A stretch of 64,000 nt of DNA, taken from the NCBI RefSeq assembly GCF_019924045.1, contig NZ_JAHXBN010000009.1, positions 1-64,000 of the forward strand, read 5' to 3'. Positions 43,963-53,330 of this stretch are shown here, piece after piece. This DNA is from Dyadobacter fermentans. Its GTDB lineage: Bacteria; Bacteroidota; Bacteroidia; Cytophagales; Spirosomataceae. Each line of letters starts with the position of its first letter. Position 1 is the stretch's first letter. The notes below the pieces were generated by a model. That model saw nothing but the letters and a program-made list of their open reading frames with translations. It did not search any database and was not told where the DNA came from. Made by a program: the position numbers and the translations under genes.

Positions 43963-45447
43963 ATGAAAAACATCTTAAAACAAATCATTGAATCGAATAA
44001 ACAAGTTGAAAGCGCTGAGAAAGCGGCCGCAGCGGCGGAAATCGCGAATCCGGCGACCAAAGACAGCCGCCGTAATTTCCTGCGCAAAACCGCGGTGGGC
44101 GGCATGGCATTAGGTGGTTTCATGGCGATGTCCACTGAGGATACCATTGCACAGGCTACTTCCAAGGTGAGCCGTGCCTCAAAACCCTCGGAGCTGAAAA
44201 TCACTGATTTGCGTTATTGCATTGTACAGAACGTGGGGCGCACACCCATCATCCGCATTGATACCAACCAGGGCATTTACGGCCTCGGCGAAGTGCGCGA
44301 CGGCGCCGATGAACGGTACGCATTGTTTCTGAAAAGCCATTTGCTGGGACAAAACCCCTGCAATGTGGAGCAGCTGTTCAAATCGATCAAGCAGTTTGGT
44401 TACCACGGCCGCCAGGCGGGTGGCGTCTGCGGCGTGGAAATGGCGCTTTGGGACCTTTGCGGCAAAGCATATGGTGTGCCGTGCTGGCAGTTGCTGGGGG
44501 GCCGTTACCGCGATAAAGTGCGTTTGTATGCGGATACCCCCGAATCAAACGATATCAATGAGTTTAAGCAAAAAATCAAATACCGTACCCAGGACCAGGG
44601 CTATACCTGGCTTAAAATGGATATTTCGATCGGTATGCTCAGAAATAGCGAAGGCGGTGTAGTGAACAACAAGTTCTGGGGCGGCGGCTTCTCGCAATGG
44701 GCGGGCGACTACCATTCTTACGCGAATACCAAACACCCTTTCACGGCAATCCAGATCACCCCGAAAGGGCTGGACGAAATGGCGAAAGTAGTGGAAGAGG
44801 TACGCGGGGTGGTAGGCTACGAAATCCCGCTGTCGTCGGATCACTATGGCCATTTTGACTTAAACAATGGCATTCGCCTCGGTAAGGCACTCGATAAATA
44901 CCGCCTCGCGTGGTTCGAGGACATGGTGCCGTGGGAGTACACCGACCAATGGAAAACCATCTCCGATGCGCTCGAAACCCCAACGCTCACCGGCGAGGAC
45001 ATCTACCTCAAAGAAGGTTTCAAAGCGTTGATCGAGCAGCGCGCGGTGGATATCGTTCACCCCGACCTCGCATCATCGGGCGGATTACTTGAAACGAAAC
45101 GTATTGGTGATTACGCGGAGGATCATGGCATTGCGATGGCGATGCACTTTGCAGGCACGCCCGTAAGCTTTATGGCCAACGTGCATTGCGCTGCCGCTAC
45201 GCAGAACTTCCTTGCATTGGAGCACCACTCGGTGGACGTGCCCTGGTGGGAAAGTCTGGTGAAAACCACCGACGGCCGCAAGCTGATCGACAAAGGCTAT
45301 GCAACCGTGCCGCTGGAAGCCCCCGGCCTGGGCATCGAACTGGTGGATGAAGAGGTAAAAAAACACCTGCATCCGAAAGACAAATCCTACTTCGCCCCTA
45401 CGCCTGACTGGAACGAAAAGCGTTCGCACGACCGCCTTTGGAGCTAG
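43963..45447 (+). CDS. Tat-exported mandelate racemase/muconate-lactonizing (enolase superfamily) enzyme
   Basis: The 494-residue protein has a long charged N-terminal stretch, a twin-arginine motif SRRNFLRKT (R36, R37) and a hydrophobic segment to about residue 58. The enolase-superfamily domain follows. Candidate catalytic and metal residues: K218 in WLKMD, D293, E319 (WFED), E345 (GED), D368 and H395 (MHFAGTP), the usual set for acid-sugar dehydratases or racemases of the MR group. A sugar-acid dehydratase role fits best. Folded, metal-loaded export through Tat suits this family. It ends the susCD-rraA locus and is followed by a hairpin at 45454-45488. Confidence 0.9.
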   Translation: MKNILKQIIESNKQVESAEKAAAAAEIANPATKDSRRNFLRKTAVGGMALGGFMAMSTEDTIAQATSKVSRASKPSELKITDLRYCIVQNVGRTPIIRIDTNQGIYGLGEVRDGADERYALFLKSHLLGQNPCNVEQLFKSIKQFGYHGRQAGGVCGVEMALWDLCGKAYGVPCWQLLGGRYRDKVRLYADTPESNDINEFKQKIKYRTQDQGYTWLKMDISIGMLRNSEGGVVNNKFWGGGFSQWAGDYHSYANTKHPFTAIQITPKGLDEMAKVVEEVRGVVGYEIPLSSDHYGHFDLNNGIRLGKALDKYRLAWFEDMVPWEYTDQWKTISDALETPTLTGEDIYLKEGFKALIEQRAVDIVHPDLASSGGLLETKRIGDYAEDHGIAMAMHFAGTPVSFMANVHCAAATQNFLALEHHSVDVPWWESLVKTTDGRKLIDKGYATVPLEAPGLGIELVDEEVKKHLHPKDKSYFAPTPDWNEKRSHDRLWS

Positions 45448-45453
45448 TTTCTT

Positions 45454-45488
45454 GAAAGATGGTAGGGCGCGAAGTCCTACCATCTTTC
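45454..45488. terminator. Perfect 13-bp hairpin, terminator-like
   Basis: GAAAGATGGTAGG (45454-45466) pairs with CCTACCATCTTTC (45476-45488) around a 9-nt loop. No long T run follows, but the strength and location just after the gene favour termination. Confidence 0.7.
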
Positions 45489-45500
45489 GCCTTAATTCAG

Positions 45501-45508
45501 TATTTTGC
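45501..45508 (+). promoter_or_regulatory. -7 element before the antiporter gene
   Basis: TATTTTGC agrees with a TAnnTTTG-like -7 motif shifted by one base and lies 23 bp before the ATG at 45532. The -33 position falls in the upstream hairpin. Confidence 0.3.
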
Positions 45509-45531
45509 GCGCTTCACTCTCATATGTACTG

Positions 45532-47802
45532 ATGAAGAACATTCGCAACGTACTATTTTACAGCATTACTATCGGAATTTTCTCGGCCCTGCTTTACTTC
45601 TTTATCCGACAGGGCACATTCCTTGAAAAAGCCGGTCAGATTACCCAAAAACAGACAACCACCTCTTCCTGGGAGCAATTTACAGATACCTTCGGGCACA
45701 ATATCCACCACCCGCTCGCCACGCTCCTGCTTCAAATCGTCACTATTATCATCGTTGCCCGGCTCTTCGGCTGGCTGTGCAAGGTTATTGGCCAGCCAAC
45801 GGTAATCGGTGAAATCGCCGCGGGTATTTTCCTGGGGCCCTCCGTGCTGGGTATGTTCTACCCCGAAGTATCAGCATTGATTTTCCCTGCCAACTCGCTC
45901 AGTAACTTGCAGTTTCTCAGCCAGGTGGGCTTAATACTTTTCATGTTTATCATCGGCATGGAGCTCGATCTGAATGTATTGAAAACCAAGGCGCAGGAAG
46001 CCATCGTGATCAGTCATGCGAGTATTATCCTCCCATTTGCACTGGGTGTGGGCCTCGCGTTGTATATGTACACCGACTTTGCGCCTGACGGGATCAGCTT
46101 CCTTTCCTTTTCGCTCTTTATTGGTATTGCACTGAGTATCACCGCATTTCCCGTACTTGCGCGCATTGTGCAGGAACGCGGGCTCTCGCGTACACGCCTG
46201 GGGATGATGGTGATAACCTGTGCCGCTACCGACGATATTACCGCCTGGTGTATCCTCGCAGCCGTGATCGCTATCGTGAAAGCCGGCGAATTTGTGAGCG
46301 CGATTTACACCATCCTCCTTGCGGCGGGTTACGTTATTGTGATGCTAAAACTGGTAAAACCGCTGCTCAAACGCATCGGCGACCACTATGCCTATCGGGA
46401 AGGCCTCACGAAGCCCGTAGTGGCCGTGTTCTTTTTAATGCTGCTCCTTTCTTCCTATTGTACCGAAATAATCGGCATTCACGCCCTTTTCGGGGCATTT
46501 ATGGCTGGGGTAATTATGCCTGTTAACCAGCGCTTCCGCAACATTTTTATAGAAAAAGTGGAAGACGTTTCGCTGGTGCTTTTGTTGCCTTTATTCTTTG
46601 TTTTTACAGGTCTGCGAACCCAGATAGGGCTCCTGAACGATCCGCATCTTTGGTGGATCACCGGGCTGATCATCGCCGCGGCGGTAACAGGAAAGTTCAT
46701 CGGAAGTGCCGTAGCAGCCCGTTTTGTGAAGCAATCCTGGCGAGATAGTCTCATCATCGGGTCGCTCATGAATACCCGGGGATTGATGGAGCTGGTGGTC
46801 CTCAATATCGGCTACGACATCGGAGTGTTGTCGCCCGAGATATTTGCGATGATGGTGATCATGGCACTCGCAACGACTTGTATGACAGGCCCAGCCCTCG
46901 ATCTGATCGACAAATTTCTTCCCGGCCAGAAATGGGACGATCTCCATCCGGTACACGAGCCATCGCGCTTTTCGATCCTGATCGCATTTGCAAGCCCGCA
47001 AGGTGGCCGCAAAATGCTCCGCCTTGCTCATAAACTGGTTTCCAAACAGCCTGATGAGCAAGTCATTACGGCATTACACCTCTCCCCAAGCAGTTACCTC
47101 AACCAGGTCAACACCGAAGAATATCAATACGAAACTTTCCGGCCGATCAATGAGGAGGCCCACGAGCTCAATACCACTTTCACATCCCTATTCAAGCCTT
47201 CACAGAGCATTGAACACGACATTATCGAAATAGCGAACGACGGCGACTTCGATATGCTCATGATCGGCATCGGCAAGTCGGTTTTTGAAGGTACTTTTTT
47301 AGGTAAAATACTGGGTTTCACCTCCAAGTTCGTGAGCCGCGAGCGCCTTTTCGATACCATTACCGGTAAGGAAAAACTTTTCCATTCAGACGTGTTCGAC
47401 GAGCGCACGACGCATATCATCCGATCGGTGAAAGTGCCTGTCGGCATTCTCATTGAAAAAAAACTGGAACAGGTCAGGAACGTTTTCATGCCGCTGTTTA
47501 CCCCGGAGGACCGCCGCCTGCTTCCATTCGCCGAACGCCTTTCGGCGGTGAACGGCCTTCGCATGACGATCATGGACCCTTCGCAGACCGTCAGCCAGCA
47601 TGCCGCGACCGGCGAAGCATTGGATGCCTTGCAGGAAAAATCGCCGGAAAACGTGACGATGCTCTATGAAAATGTGCTTGAAAAAGACTTTCTGCAAAGT
47701 CAGGACCTGATGGTGATCAGCCTCGAAAGCTGGATCAAGGCTGTCGAATCGCACAGCGTGTGGCTGTCCAACTCCCCGTCCGTACTGATCATACGTAGCT
47801 AA
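45532..47802 (+). CDS. CPA2-family cation:proton antiporter
   Basis: The 756-residue protein starts MKNIRNVLFYSITIGIFSAL. After one N-terminal membrane segment it has about twelve core segments (~60-460) with CPA2 hallmarks: GQPTVIGEIAAGIFLGPSVL, LILFMFIIGMELDLNVL, an acidic pair in CAATDDITAW, IGIHALFGAFMAGVIMP and MNTRGLMELVVLNIG. The C-terminal ~280 residues are cytoplasmic and resemble two universal-stress-protein-like folds. It would exchange Na+ or K+ for protons. A TTG at 45505 is an alternative start. It precedes the cyclic-nucleotide locus but shares no obvious operon with it. Confidence 0.92.
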   Translation: MKNIRNVLFYSITIGIFSALLYFFIRQGTFLEKAGQITQKQTTTSSWEQFTDTFGHNIHHPLATLLLQIVTIIIVARLFGWLCKVIGQPTVIGEIAAGIFLGPSVLGMFYPEVSALIFPANSLSNLQFLSQVGLILFMFIIGMELDLNVLKTKAQEAIVISHASIILPFALGVGLALYMYTDFAPDGISFLSFSLFIGIALSITAFPVLARIVQERGLSRTRLGMMVITCAATDDITAWCILAAVIAIVKAGEFVSAIYTILLAAGYVIVMLKLVKPLLKRIGDHYAYREGLTKPVVAVFFLMLLLSSYCTEIIGIHALFGAFMAGVIMPVNQRFRNIFIEKVEDVSLVLLLPLFFVFTGLRTQIGLLNDPHLWWITGLIIAAAVTGKFIGSAVAARFVKQSWRDSLIIGSLMNTRGLMELVVLNIGYDIGVLSPEIFAMMVIMALATTCMTGPALDLIDKFLPGQKWDDLHPVHEPSRFSILIAFASPQGGRKMLRLAHKLVSKQPDEQVITALHLSPSSYLNQVNTEEYQYETFRPINEEAHELNTTFTSLFKPSQSIEHDIIEIANDGDFDMLMIGIGKSVFEGTFLGKILGFTSKFVSRERLFDTITGKEKLFHSDVFDERTTHIIRSVKVPVGILIEKKLEQVRNVFMPLFTPEDRRLLPFAERLSAVNGLRMTIMDPSQTVSQHAATGEALDALQEKSPENVTMLYENVLEKDFLQSQDLMVISLESWIKAVESHSVWLSNSPSVLIIRS

Positions 47803-47828
47803 ATATCAATCATTTATATTAAAAATCA

Positions 47829-47945
47829 CCACGTTTGTCAGGTTGAGCGGAGCGGTCGCCGCTGCGGTCGAAACATCACTTGCACTGCGCAATCGGCCTT
47901 CGACCGTTCCGGCGGCCCGGTTCGCTCGGGCCGACAACGAGCCGC
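47829..47945. repeat. REP-like GC-rich repeat (GTCAGGTTGAGCGGAGCGGT)
   Basis: The stretch begins with GTCAGGTTGAGCGGAGCGGT, a type of dispersed repeat common in Bacteroidota genomes. It contains a hairpin CGGCCCG (47913-47919) with CGGGCCG (47927-47933). No gene lies between 47803 and 48042. Confidence 0.55.
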
Positions 47946-48042
47946 TGGTTTGCTCTTAATTAACACCTCCTCCGCCCAAACGGGTTTTTAAAAGGAATAA
48001 TAAGTGTTTACTTTACATTAGCGACGCTAGCATTCCACTTCT

Positions 48043-51000
48043 ATGATCCCATTTTTAAGCCAAAACCGCTTCACGAAGTCCATTAACCCGCAAACGATCC
48101 TTTTTTTCTTTCATAACTTCTTCACGAATGTAGGTACCACGCTGGTATATGTCTCCGCCAACGTGCTCCTGCTCGAAAACCATCCCGAATACTCGCTGCC
48201 GCTTGCCTACATCGCTGCTGCGCTTGCCGTGATGGCGTCCGGAAAAGTCTATGAGTACTTCGAACATCACCTGTTACTGAAAAAGCTGAGCCTCGGCACC
48301 ATGCTCTCATCGCTGTTCATGGTGGTGATTGTGATGGGCCTGCTGCTGGTCGGCCACGGTGTAGCCACAGCCATTGCCGTGATGGTCGGTTACCGGATCA
48401 TTTATTTGCTTATCAACCTGGAATTCTGGGGATTGTCCGCATTGGTTTTCGATGTGCGCCAAAGCAAACGGCTCTTCAGTGTGATCGGCTCGGGCGATAT
48501 GCCCGCCAAAGCATTGGGCGCCGTGTTGGCCATATTGATCCACTCACCGTCGGTACTGGCCATTCTGCTGGCTATCTCACTGGTGTTCTTTGCATTGGCA
48601 TTCTATACGCAGATTCTTACGTTCCGGCATACCGATATTCCGAACCCGCATCACGCCCGGACCCGCACGACGGAATCGGACTCGCGCATCATCCAGAAAT
48701 ACTTCGGCGGCAACAAGCTCCTTACCTCGTTGTGCATCGGAATGGTCGCCATTGCGGCCACGGCCACGTGGATCGAGTACCACTTCTTCGTGAATGTGAA
48801 GTACAAATTCCACAGCCAGCACGACGTGATTTTCTTCGTCGGTTCGCTGCTGACGGCCACTTATGTGATTTCGACGTTCGTCAAAATGTTGTTTTCAAGT
48901 AAAACCGTGGAGCGTTTCGGCATCAAACTCACCTTATATCTGCTGCCGCTGACGACCATCGCCATTTCGCTCGGGCTGCTCATTTCGTCGTATTTCCGCA
49001 AAGACGAGCCTTCACTGCTGGTGTATTATTGCATCGCCTACCTGCTTTTCGAGTTGGTAAGACGGACGATTTTCGACCCCGTATTCCTTGTTTTGTTCCA
49101 GCCGCTTTCCACCAAAACGCGTTTGAAAGGCCACACGCTCGCCAAGGGGCTTTTTGAGCCGTTGGGGATGCTCATTGCCGGCGCGATGCTCTGGATCATC
49201 TACACACAGCATTGGAGTGATATCAGCCTCACTTTCGACTTGTCGCTGCTGTTTGCGCTGGGGGCATTGCTGGTATTCCGCAAAACCTACCGCCATTACA
49301 TGCAGGAACTGAAATCGGCGATCAGCAAGCGGTTCATCCGCAGCGGCGAGATGGCCTCTCCTTCCGAAGCATTGCCGATCATCACCGAAAACTTGCAAAG
49401 CGATCGCAAGGAAGAGGTCCTGAATGCGATTGACTGGCTCGCTCGCAACAAGGTTTCGCTGTTCCGCAAACATGCCGACGAGCTTTTGAAAAGCCCGTTC
49501 GTACAGGTGCGCCTCAAAACCCTGCAAACGCTTTCGACTCTCGACAAGCCCGAGCTGTCAGCGTCATTTATTCAGTACATCGAAGACGAACCCGATGCAG
49601 CCTGCCAGGTGCTGGCTGTGCGCCTCGCATGCGCGAACGGGCGCCTGAACGAAGAGCAAACCGCCCGCTTCCTCGCACACGACGATCTCGACATCGTGAA
49701 GGGTACCATTATCGGCTGCTGGGAAGCCGGGAAAGCGCTGCCGCTGATCCATGGCACCTTGCAACGGCTCTTCGGCTCGGAGCAGGAAAGTGACCAGCTC
49801 GCGGCGCTCGATTGCCTGAAAATAACGGGCATTAATTCCTACGAAAACCTGCTCAAAAGCTGCATTCGCAACGGCTCGCAACGCGTGCGCAACTACGCGA
49901 TCGAGGTGGTTGCGACCGTGGGCTCCCCCGCCCTGCTGCGCGATTTGCGCCTCGTGCTCACGGGTACACTCACGCCTGCGACCATCCATGCGATGATCCA
50001 TTCCGGCGACCTCGGTATCCGCATTATCGAGGAATGGTTGCAGCAGGATACCACCGGCGACCGCATCCGGACGTTCATCAAAACGGCTGAAAAAGGCAGG
50101 CATGAATTTATACTTCAAATACTTTTTAACCTTATTAAAAATATTTACCAGCATAAATTTTTAATTAATACTGAAAATATTGGGAGTACTAAAAGGAAAG
50201 AAAGTGATATTCATATCGAAAATATCGATAGTTTCACCCATATAGCTGCATTAAAAGCGCTGAGCAACTACACATTAACATCTGACTATAAAGAAGTTAT
50301 TCCAGAATTTGTAGAAAAAGAACTGATCCATGCGGGGCAACTGCTCAACGGAATGGATGCGTCCGAAAACGATGTTACCTGGAACAATGCATTGGAATAC
50401 GAGCTCGAACTAACCGCCCGAAGGCTGTTTTACCTCTTCATGATGCAGTACGACAAGGAAGCCGTACAGAGTGCGTGGAAAGGAATCCGGCATGCGAGCA
50501 AGGAAAAACGTGCCAACTCACTTGAACTGATCGAGAGCCTTTTGCCACGTATGCTGTACCCATCCCTGCATGCATTATTCGAAAATATTTCGATCCAGAA
50601 AAAGCGCGAAGCGCTACGCCAGTACATGGGCAATGTGGAACCCGGGCTGTCGCTGACCACCACCATTCTCTCGCAGGAAGAGCGTTCGTTCACGACCTGG
50701 ACCATCGCGCTAGCCGTTGGCAAATGCGCCATTTCCGAAGCCGATCTGATCCATCTTGAAAAGCTCGCCAACCACTCATCCCGTCTGGTACGTGAGGCCG
50801 TGCACGAACGATATGCGATCCTCGCCCTGCGCCCAGAACTTAAATTCTCGCTTAGAATCCCTATGAAACACGCCGAACCAACCCAGCAGATCTCCGAAAT
50901 GGAAAGGGTGATCGTCCTTAAAAACACCCAGCTTTTCGCGCAGACGCCCGAAAACGTGCTCAGCTCCATTGCCCCGATTATGAAGGAAGTGACTTACAGC

Positions 51001-51315
51001 GACGGCCAGGAGATATTTGCCAAAGGCGACCTCGGCGATTCGATGTACATCATTTACACCGGCCAGGTGGGCATTTACGACGGTCCGAAACAGCTTGCGT
51101 TGTTCGATAAAGGCGAGATTTTCGGCGAGCTGGCATTGCTGGATACCGAGCCGCGTTCGGCCACAACCGTAGCCGAAACCGACGCGCTCGTGTTCCGTAT
51201 CGACCAGGAAGATTTTTTTGAACTAATGGAGGAACGCGACGAAATCCTGCGTAACGTGCTGCGTATCCTGTGCCAGCGTATCCGCGTACAGAACGAGAAA
51301 ATGCGCCTGTTATAA
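48043..51315 (+). CDS. Nucleotide-transporter-like membrane domain, HEAT-like repeats and cyclic-nucleotide-binding domain
   Basis: At 1090 residues, residues ~15-415 hold about a dozen hydrophobic segments resembling ATP/ADP (Npt/TLC) and MFS-like transporters. Residues ~430-900 are all-helical HEAT-like repeats. Residues 954-1090 form a cyclic-nucleotide-binding domain with an intact phosphate-binding cassette (FGELALLDTEPRSATT; E1029 for the ribose, R1038 for the phosphate). It looks like a transporter or membrane effector gated by cAMP or cGMP. Its stop overlaps by 6 nt the stop of the HD gene, next to a cyclase gene. Codons around 50098-50310 are strikingly AT-rich. Transport activity itself is inferred. 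Confidence 0.85.
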   Translation: MIPFLSQNRFTKSINPQTILFFFHNFFTNVGTTLVYVSANVLLLENHPEYSLPLAYIAAALAVMASGKVYEYFEHHLLLKKLSLGTMLSSLFMVVIVMGLLLVGHGVATAIAVMVGYRIIYLLINLEFWGLSALVFDVRQSKRLFSVIGSGDMPAKALGAVLAILIHSPSVLAILLAISLVFFALAFYTQILTFRHTDIPNPHHARTRTTESDSRIIQKYFGGNKLLTSLCIGMVAIAATATWIEYHFFVNVKYKFHSQHDVIFFVGSLLTATYVISTFVKMLFSSKTVERFGIKLTLYLLPLTTIAISLGLLISSYFRKDEPSLLVYYCIAYLLFELVRRTIFDPVFLVLFQPLSTKTRLKGHTLAKGLFEPLGMLIAGAMLWIIYTQHWSDISLTFDLSLLFALGALLVFRKTYRHYMQELKSAISKRFIRSGEMASPSEALPIITENLQSDRKEEVLNAIDWLARNKVSLFRKHADELLKSPFVQVRLKTLQTLSTLDKPELSASFIQYIEDEPDAACQVLAVRLACANGRLNEEQTARFLAHDDLDIVKGTIIGCWEAGKALPLIHGTLQRLFGSEQESDQLAALDCLKITGINSYENLLKSCIRNGSQRVRNYAIEVVATVGSPALLRDLRLVLTGTLTPATIHAMIHSGDLGIRIIEEWLQQDTTGDRIRTFIKTAEKGRHEFILQILFNLIKNIYQHKFLINTENIGSTKRKESDIHIENIDSFTHIAALKALSNYTLTSDYKEVIPEFVEKELIHAGQLLNGMDASENDVTWNNALEYELELTARRLFYLFMMQYDKEAVQSAWKGIRHASKEKRANSLELIESLLPRMLYPSLHALFENISIQKKREALRQYMGNVEPGLSLTTTILSQEERSFTTWTIALAVGKCAISEADLIHLEKLANHSSRLVREAVHERYAILALRPELKFSLRIPMKHAEPTQQISEMERVIVLKNTQLFAQTPENVLSSIAPIMKEVTYSDGQEIFAKGDLGDSMYIIYTGQVGIYDGPKQLALFDKGEIFGELALLDTEPRSATTVAETDALVFRIDQEDFFELMEERDEILRNVLRILCQRIRVQNEKMRLL

Positions 51316-51897
51316 GGCGCGAGCGCTATTTTTGAGGTGTTGGAGATGCCGCTGCTTGGCGGCATCCCGGCGCTTCCTTTCCGAAGCCGTCCAATACGAA
51401 TGCGCTTCCAGGAACCTGACCTGCACCGCATCCCAGGTAGGAATATCCTCCACCATATCCCTCACCTTCAATTCCTCGAATAATGTGGCCGCTATCGGCT
51501 CGAAATCGTCGCGGCCGAGATAGTCCAGGTCGGCATCGCAGATAATCATTTCCAGCGTGTTTTTAGGGCTTTGCGGGATCTTTGTAGCCATAATCATCCC
51601 GCATATGGTCGCAATCTGGGCTTCTGTGTAGCCCAATCCGGGCAAAACGTCACGTGCGAGCGCGCAGCCTGCTTCCTCGTGGCCCTGGTAGGTGCTCATA
51701 AACCCGCTGTCGTGGTAGAGAGCCGCCGTACGAAGCAGCGCCAGTGACTCCTCGTCGGTGATACCCTCTAAAGCCGCTATTTCGGCGGATGCCTGCACGA
51801 CATCGAGCGTGTGGTGGGTACCATGATAAAAAAGCGTCCGATCCAGCCTTTTTTCCAGCCGTTCGAGCACATATTGTTCAGCCTTATCGATTTGCAT
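51310..51897 (-). CDS. HD-domain metal-dependent phosphohydrolase
   Basis: The 195-residue protein has HD-superfamily residues: H25 and H28-H29 (YHGTHHTLDVV), the H62-D63 pair (ALYHDSGF), H73 and the D121/D123 pair (IICDADLDYLGR). This arrangement suits a phosphodiesterase or nucleotide phosphohydrolase. It starts 2 nt after the cyclase stop, so translation is likely coupled, which suggests it degrades the messenger the cyclase makes; the substrate is inferred. ATG at 51897 is preferred over 51972, which would overlap the cyclase. Its stop overlaps the cyclic-nucleotide-binding transporter-like gene. Confidence 0.85.
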   Translation of the reverse strand: MQIDKAEQYVLERLEKRLDRTLFYHGTHHTLDVVQASAEIAALEGITDEESLALLRTAALYHDSGFMSTYQGHEEAGCALARDVLPGLGYTEAQIATICGMIMATKIPQSPKNTLEMIICDADLDYLGRDDFEPIAATLFEELKVRDMVEDIPTWDAVQVRFLEAHSYWTASERKRRDAAKQRHLQHLKNSARAL

Positions 51898-51899
51898 GG

Positions 51900-52946
51900 C
51901 TATTCGAGCACTTCGTAGATCAATACCGGGTTCGATTTGTTTTTGAGGTTCACCTCCCCCACCAGGCTGCATTTAAATGCCTCTTTCAGCTTCTCATAGG
52001 CCGAATCCGGCACCACTACCTGTCCCGGCTTAGCAATGGATTGCAGCCGCTGGGCGACGTTCACGACGTCGCCGATCACCGTGTAATCCAGCCGTTTCAA
52101 CGCCGCCGAACCGATATTTCCGGACACCATTTCGCCCGAGTTAATGCCTATCGAAACCTTCGGGAAGTACCCCGACTGGTCGGACAATTCTTCTTTAAAA
52201 CCATTGATATGATTGCGAACCGCCAGCGAGGATTCCACCGCGCGGTCGAGGTGATATTCACCCCGGAAAACGGCCATTACGGCATCGCCCATGAACTTAT
52301 CGACGTGCCCGCCCTGGGCGATGATTTCCTTCACCATCACATCGAAATACTTGTTGATCAGCTTCACTACGCGGTCGGGCTGCTCTTTCTCTGAAATGGC
52401 CGTAAAACCGCACATATCCATGAAAACGACCGTTCCCTCGATGTTTTCGCTCGTCATAAGCGACTTTTCGAACGTTTCCTGGGTCATGAATTGCAGCACG
52501 GAGGCATCGACGTACATTCTCAGAATATCATTTTCACGCACGGCCTTCAAAGTATCCTTCAACTGTGCTACATATTGGAGCGTTTTCTCCATTGTGACTT
52601 CCAGATCTCGAAAATCAATTGGCTTTGTAAGGAAATCGAATGCGCCGCGGTTCATAGCGGTGCGGATATTGTCCATGTCGCCATAAGCCGAAACGATCAC
52701 CGATTTCAGGATCGGGCTCAATTCGCCGAGGCGTACGAGCAGCGTCAACCCATCCATTTCGGGCATATTGATGTCGCTCAAAACCATGTCGACGTCGGGA
52801 TGCTCTGCCAGCATTTCGAGCGCTTGCAGGCCGTTTTCAGCAAAAACAAATTCATATTGCTGTTCGCGGATCTGCCGCCTGAATTTCTGCTTGATCAGCA
52901 GTTGCAGGTCGGCCTCGTCGTCCACTACGAGTATTTTGGCTTTCAT
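51900..52946 (-). CDS. Response regulator receiver fused to class III nucleotide cyclase
   Basis: The 348-residue protein has an N-terminal receiver domain (~1-125) with phospho-acceptor D58 (LSDINMP) and K108 (LTKPI). A class III cyclase domain (~165-345) follows. Metal-binding D177 (VVFMDMCGFT) and D221 (HVDKFMGDAVMAVF), base-recognising K217 and T289 (LDYTVIGD), and transition-state N296 and R300 (VNVAQRL) are all present, pointing to an active adenylate cyclase. Phosphorylation by the neighbouring kinase would control synthesis. It overlaps the upstream response regulator gene by 4 nt (ATGA) and is followed 2 nt later by the HD gene. Confidence 0.92.
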   Translation of the reverse strand: MKAKILVVDDEADLQLLIKQKFRRQIREQQYEFVFAENGLQALEMLAEHPDVDMVLSDINMPEMDGLTLLVRLGELSPILKSVIVSAYGDMDNIRTAMNRGAFDFLTKPIDFRDLEVTMEKTLQYVAQLKDTLKAVRENDILRMYVDASVLQFMTQETFEKSLMTSENIEGTVVFMDMCGFTAISEKEQPDRVVKLINKYFDVMVKEIIAQGGHVDKFMGDAVMAVFRGEYHLDRAVESSLAVRNHINGFKEELSDQSGYFPKVSIGINSGEMVSGNIGSAALKRLDYTVIGDVVNVAQRLQSIAKPGQVVVPDSAYEKLKEAFKCSLVGEVNLKNKSNPVLIYEVLE

Positions 52947-53314
52947 AACAGGAGTAGTTTCTCTTTCAATTCATTAAAATTGACGGGTTTCGTCAGGAAA
53001 TCGTCGGCACCGAGCTGCATGGCCTGGTCGTGGTTAGCGGCATCGCCGTACGCGGTGATCATCATCACTTGCGGTGGTGCGGAAGGGTGATCGGCCCGGA
53101 TTTTTTTCAACAGTTCAATTCCGCTCATGCCCGGCATATTAATGTCCGAGAGGATCATCACCACCTCCGAAGGATGTTTTTGCATAAATTCCAGCGCTTC
53201 CTCGCCCGAAAACGCGAACGAAAACTCGAATTGCCCGGCGCGGATCTCCCGGCGGAATTTTTGCTCAAAAAGCGATTTAACGTCTTCCTCGTCGTCTACA
53301 ACCAATATTTTCAT
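52943..53314 (-). CDS. Single-domain response regulator
   Basis: The 123-residue CheY-like receiver has acidic D7-D8, phospho-acceptor D57 (LSDINMP) and K in LTKPVNF, and no output domain. Its helix 1 (KSLFEQKFRREIRAGQFEFS) closely resembles that of the receiver fused to the next gene's cyclase, so the two may be duplicates sharing the same kinase. It could act as a phosphate sink or relay. The gene starts 16 bp after the kinase and overlaps the cyclase by 4 nt, giving a tight operon of four genes. Confidence 0.9.
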   Translation of the reverse strand: MKILVVDDEEDVKSLFEQKFRREIRAGQFEFSFAFSGEEALEFMQKHPSEVVMILSDINMPGMSGIELLKKIRADHPSAPPQVMMITAYGDAANHDQAMQLGADDFLTKPVNFNELKEKLLLL

Positions 53315-53330
53315 ATTTATTTAAGGCTGA

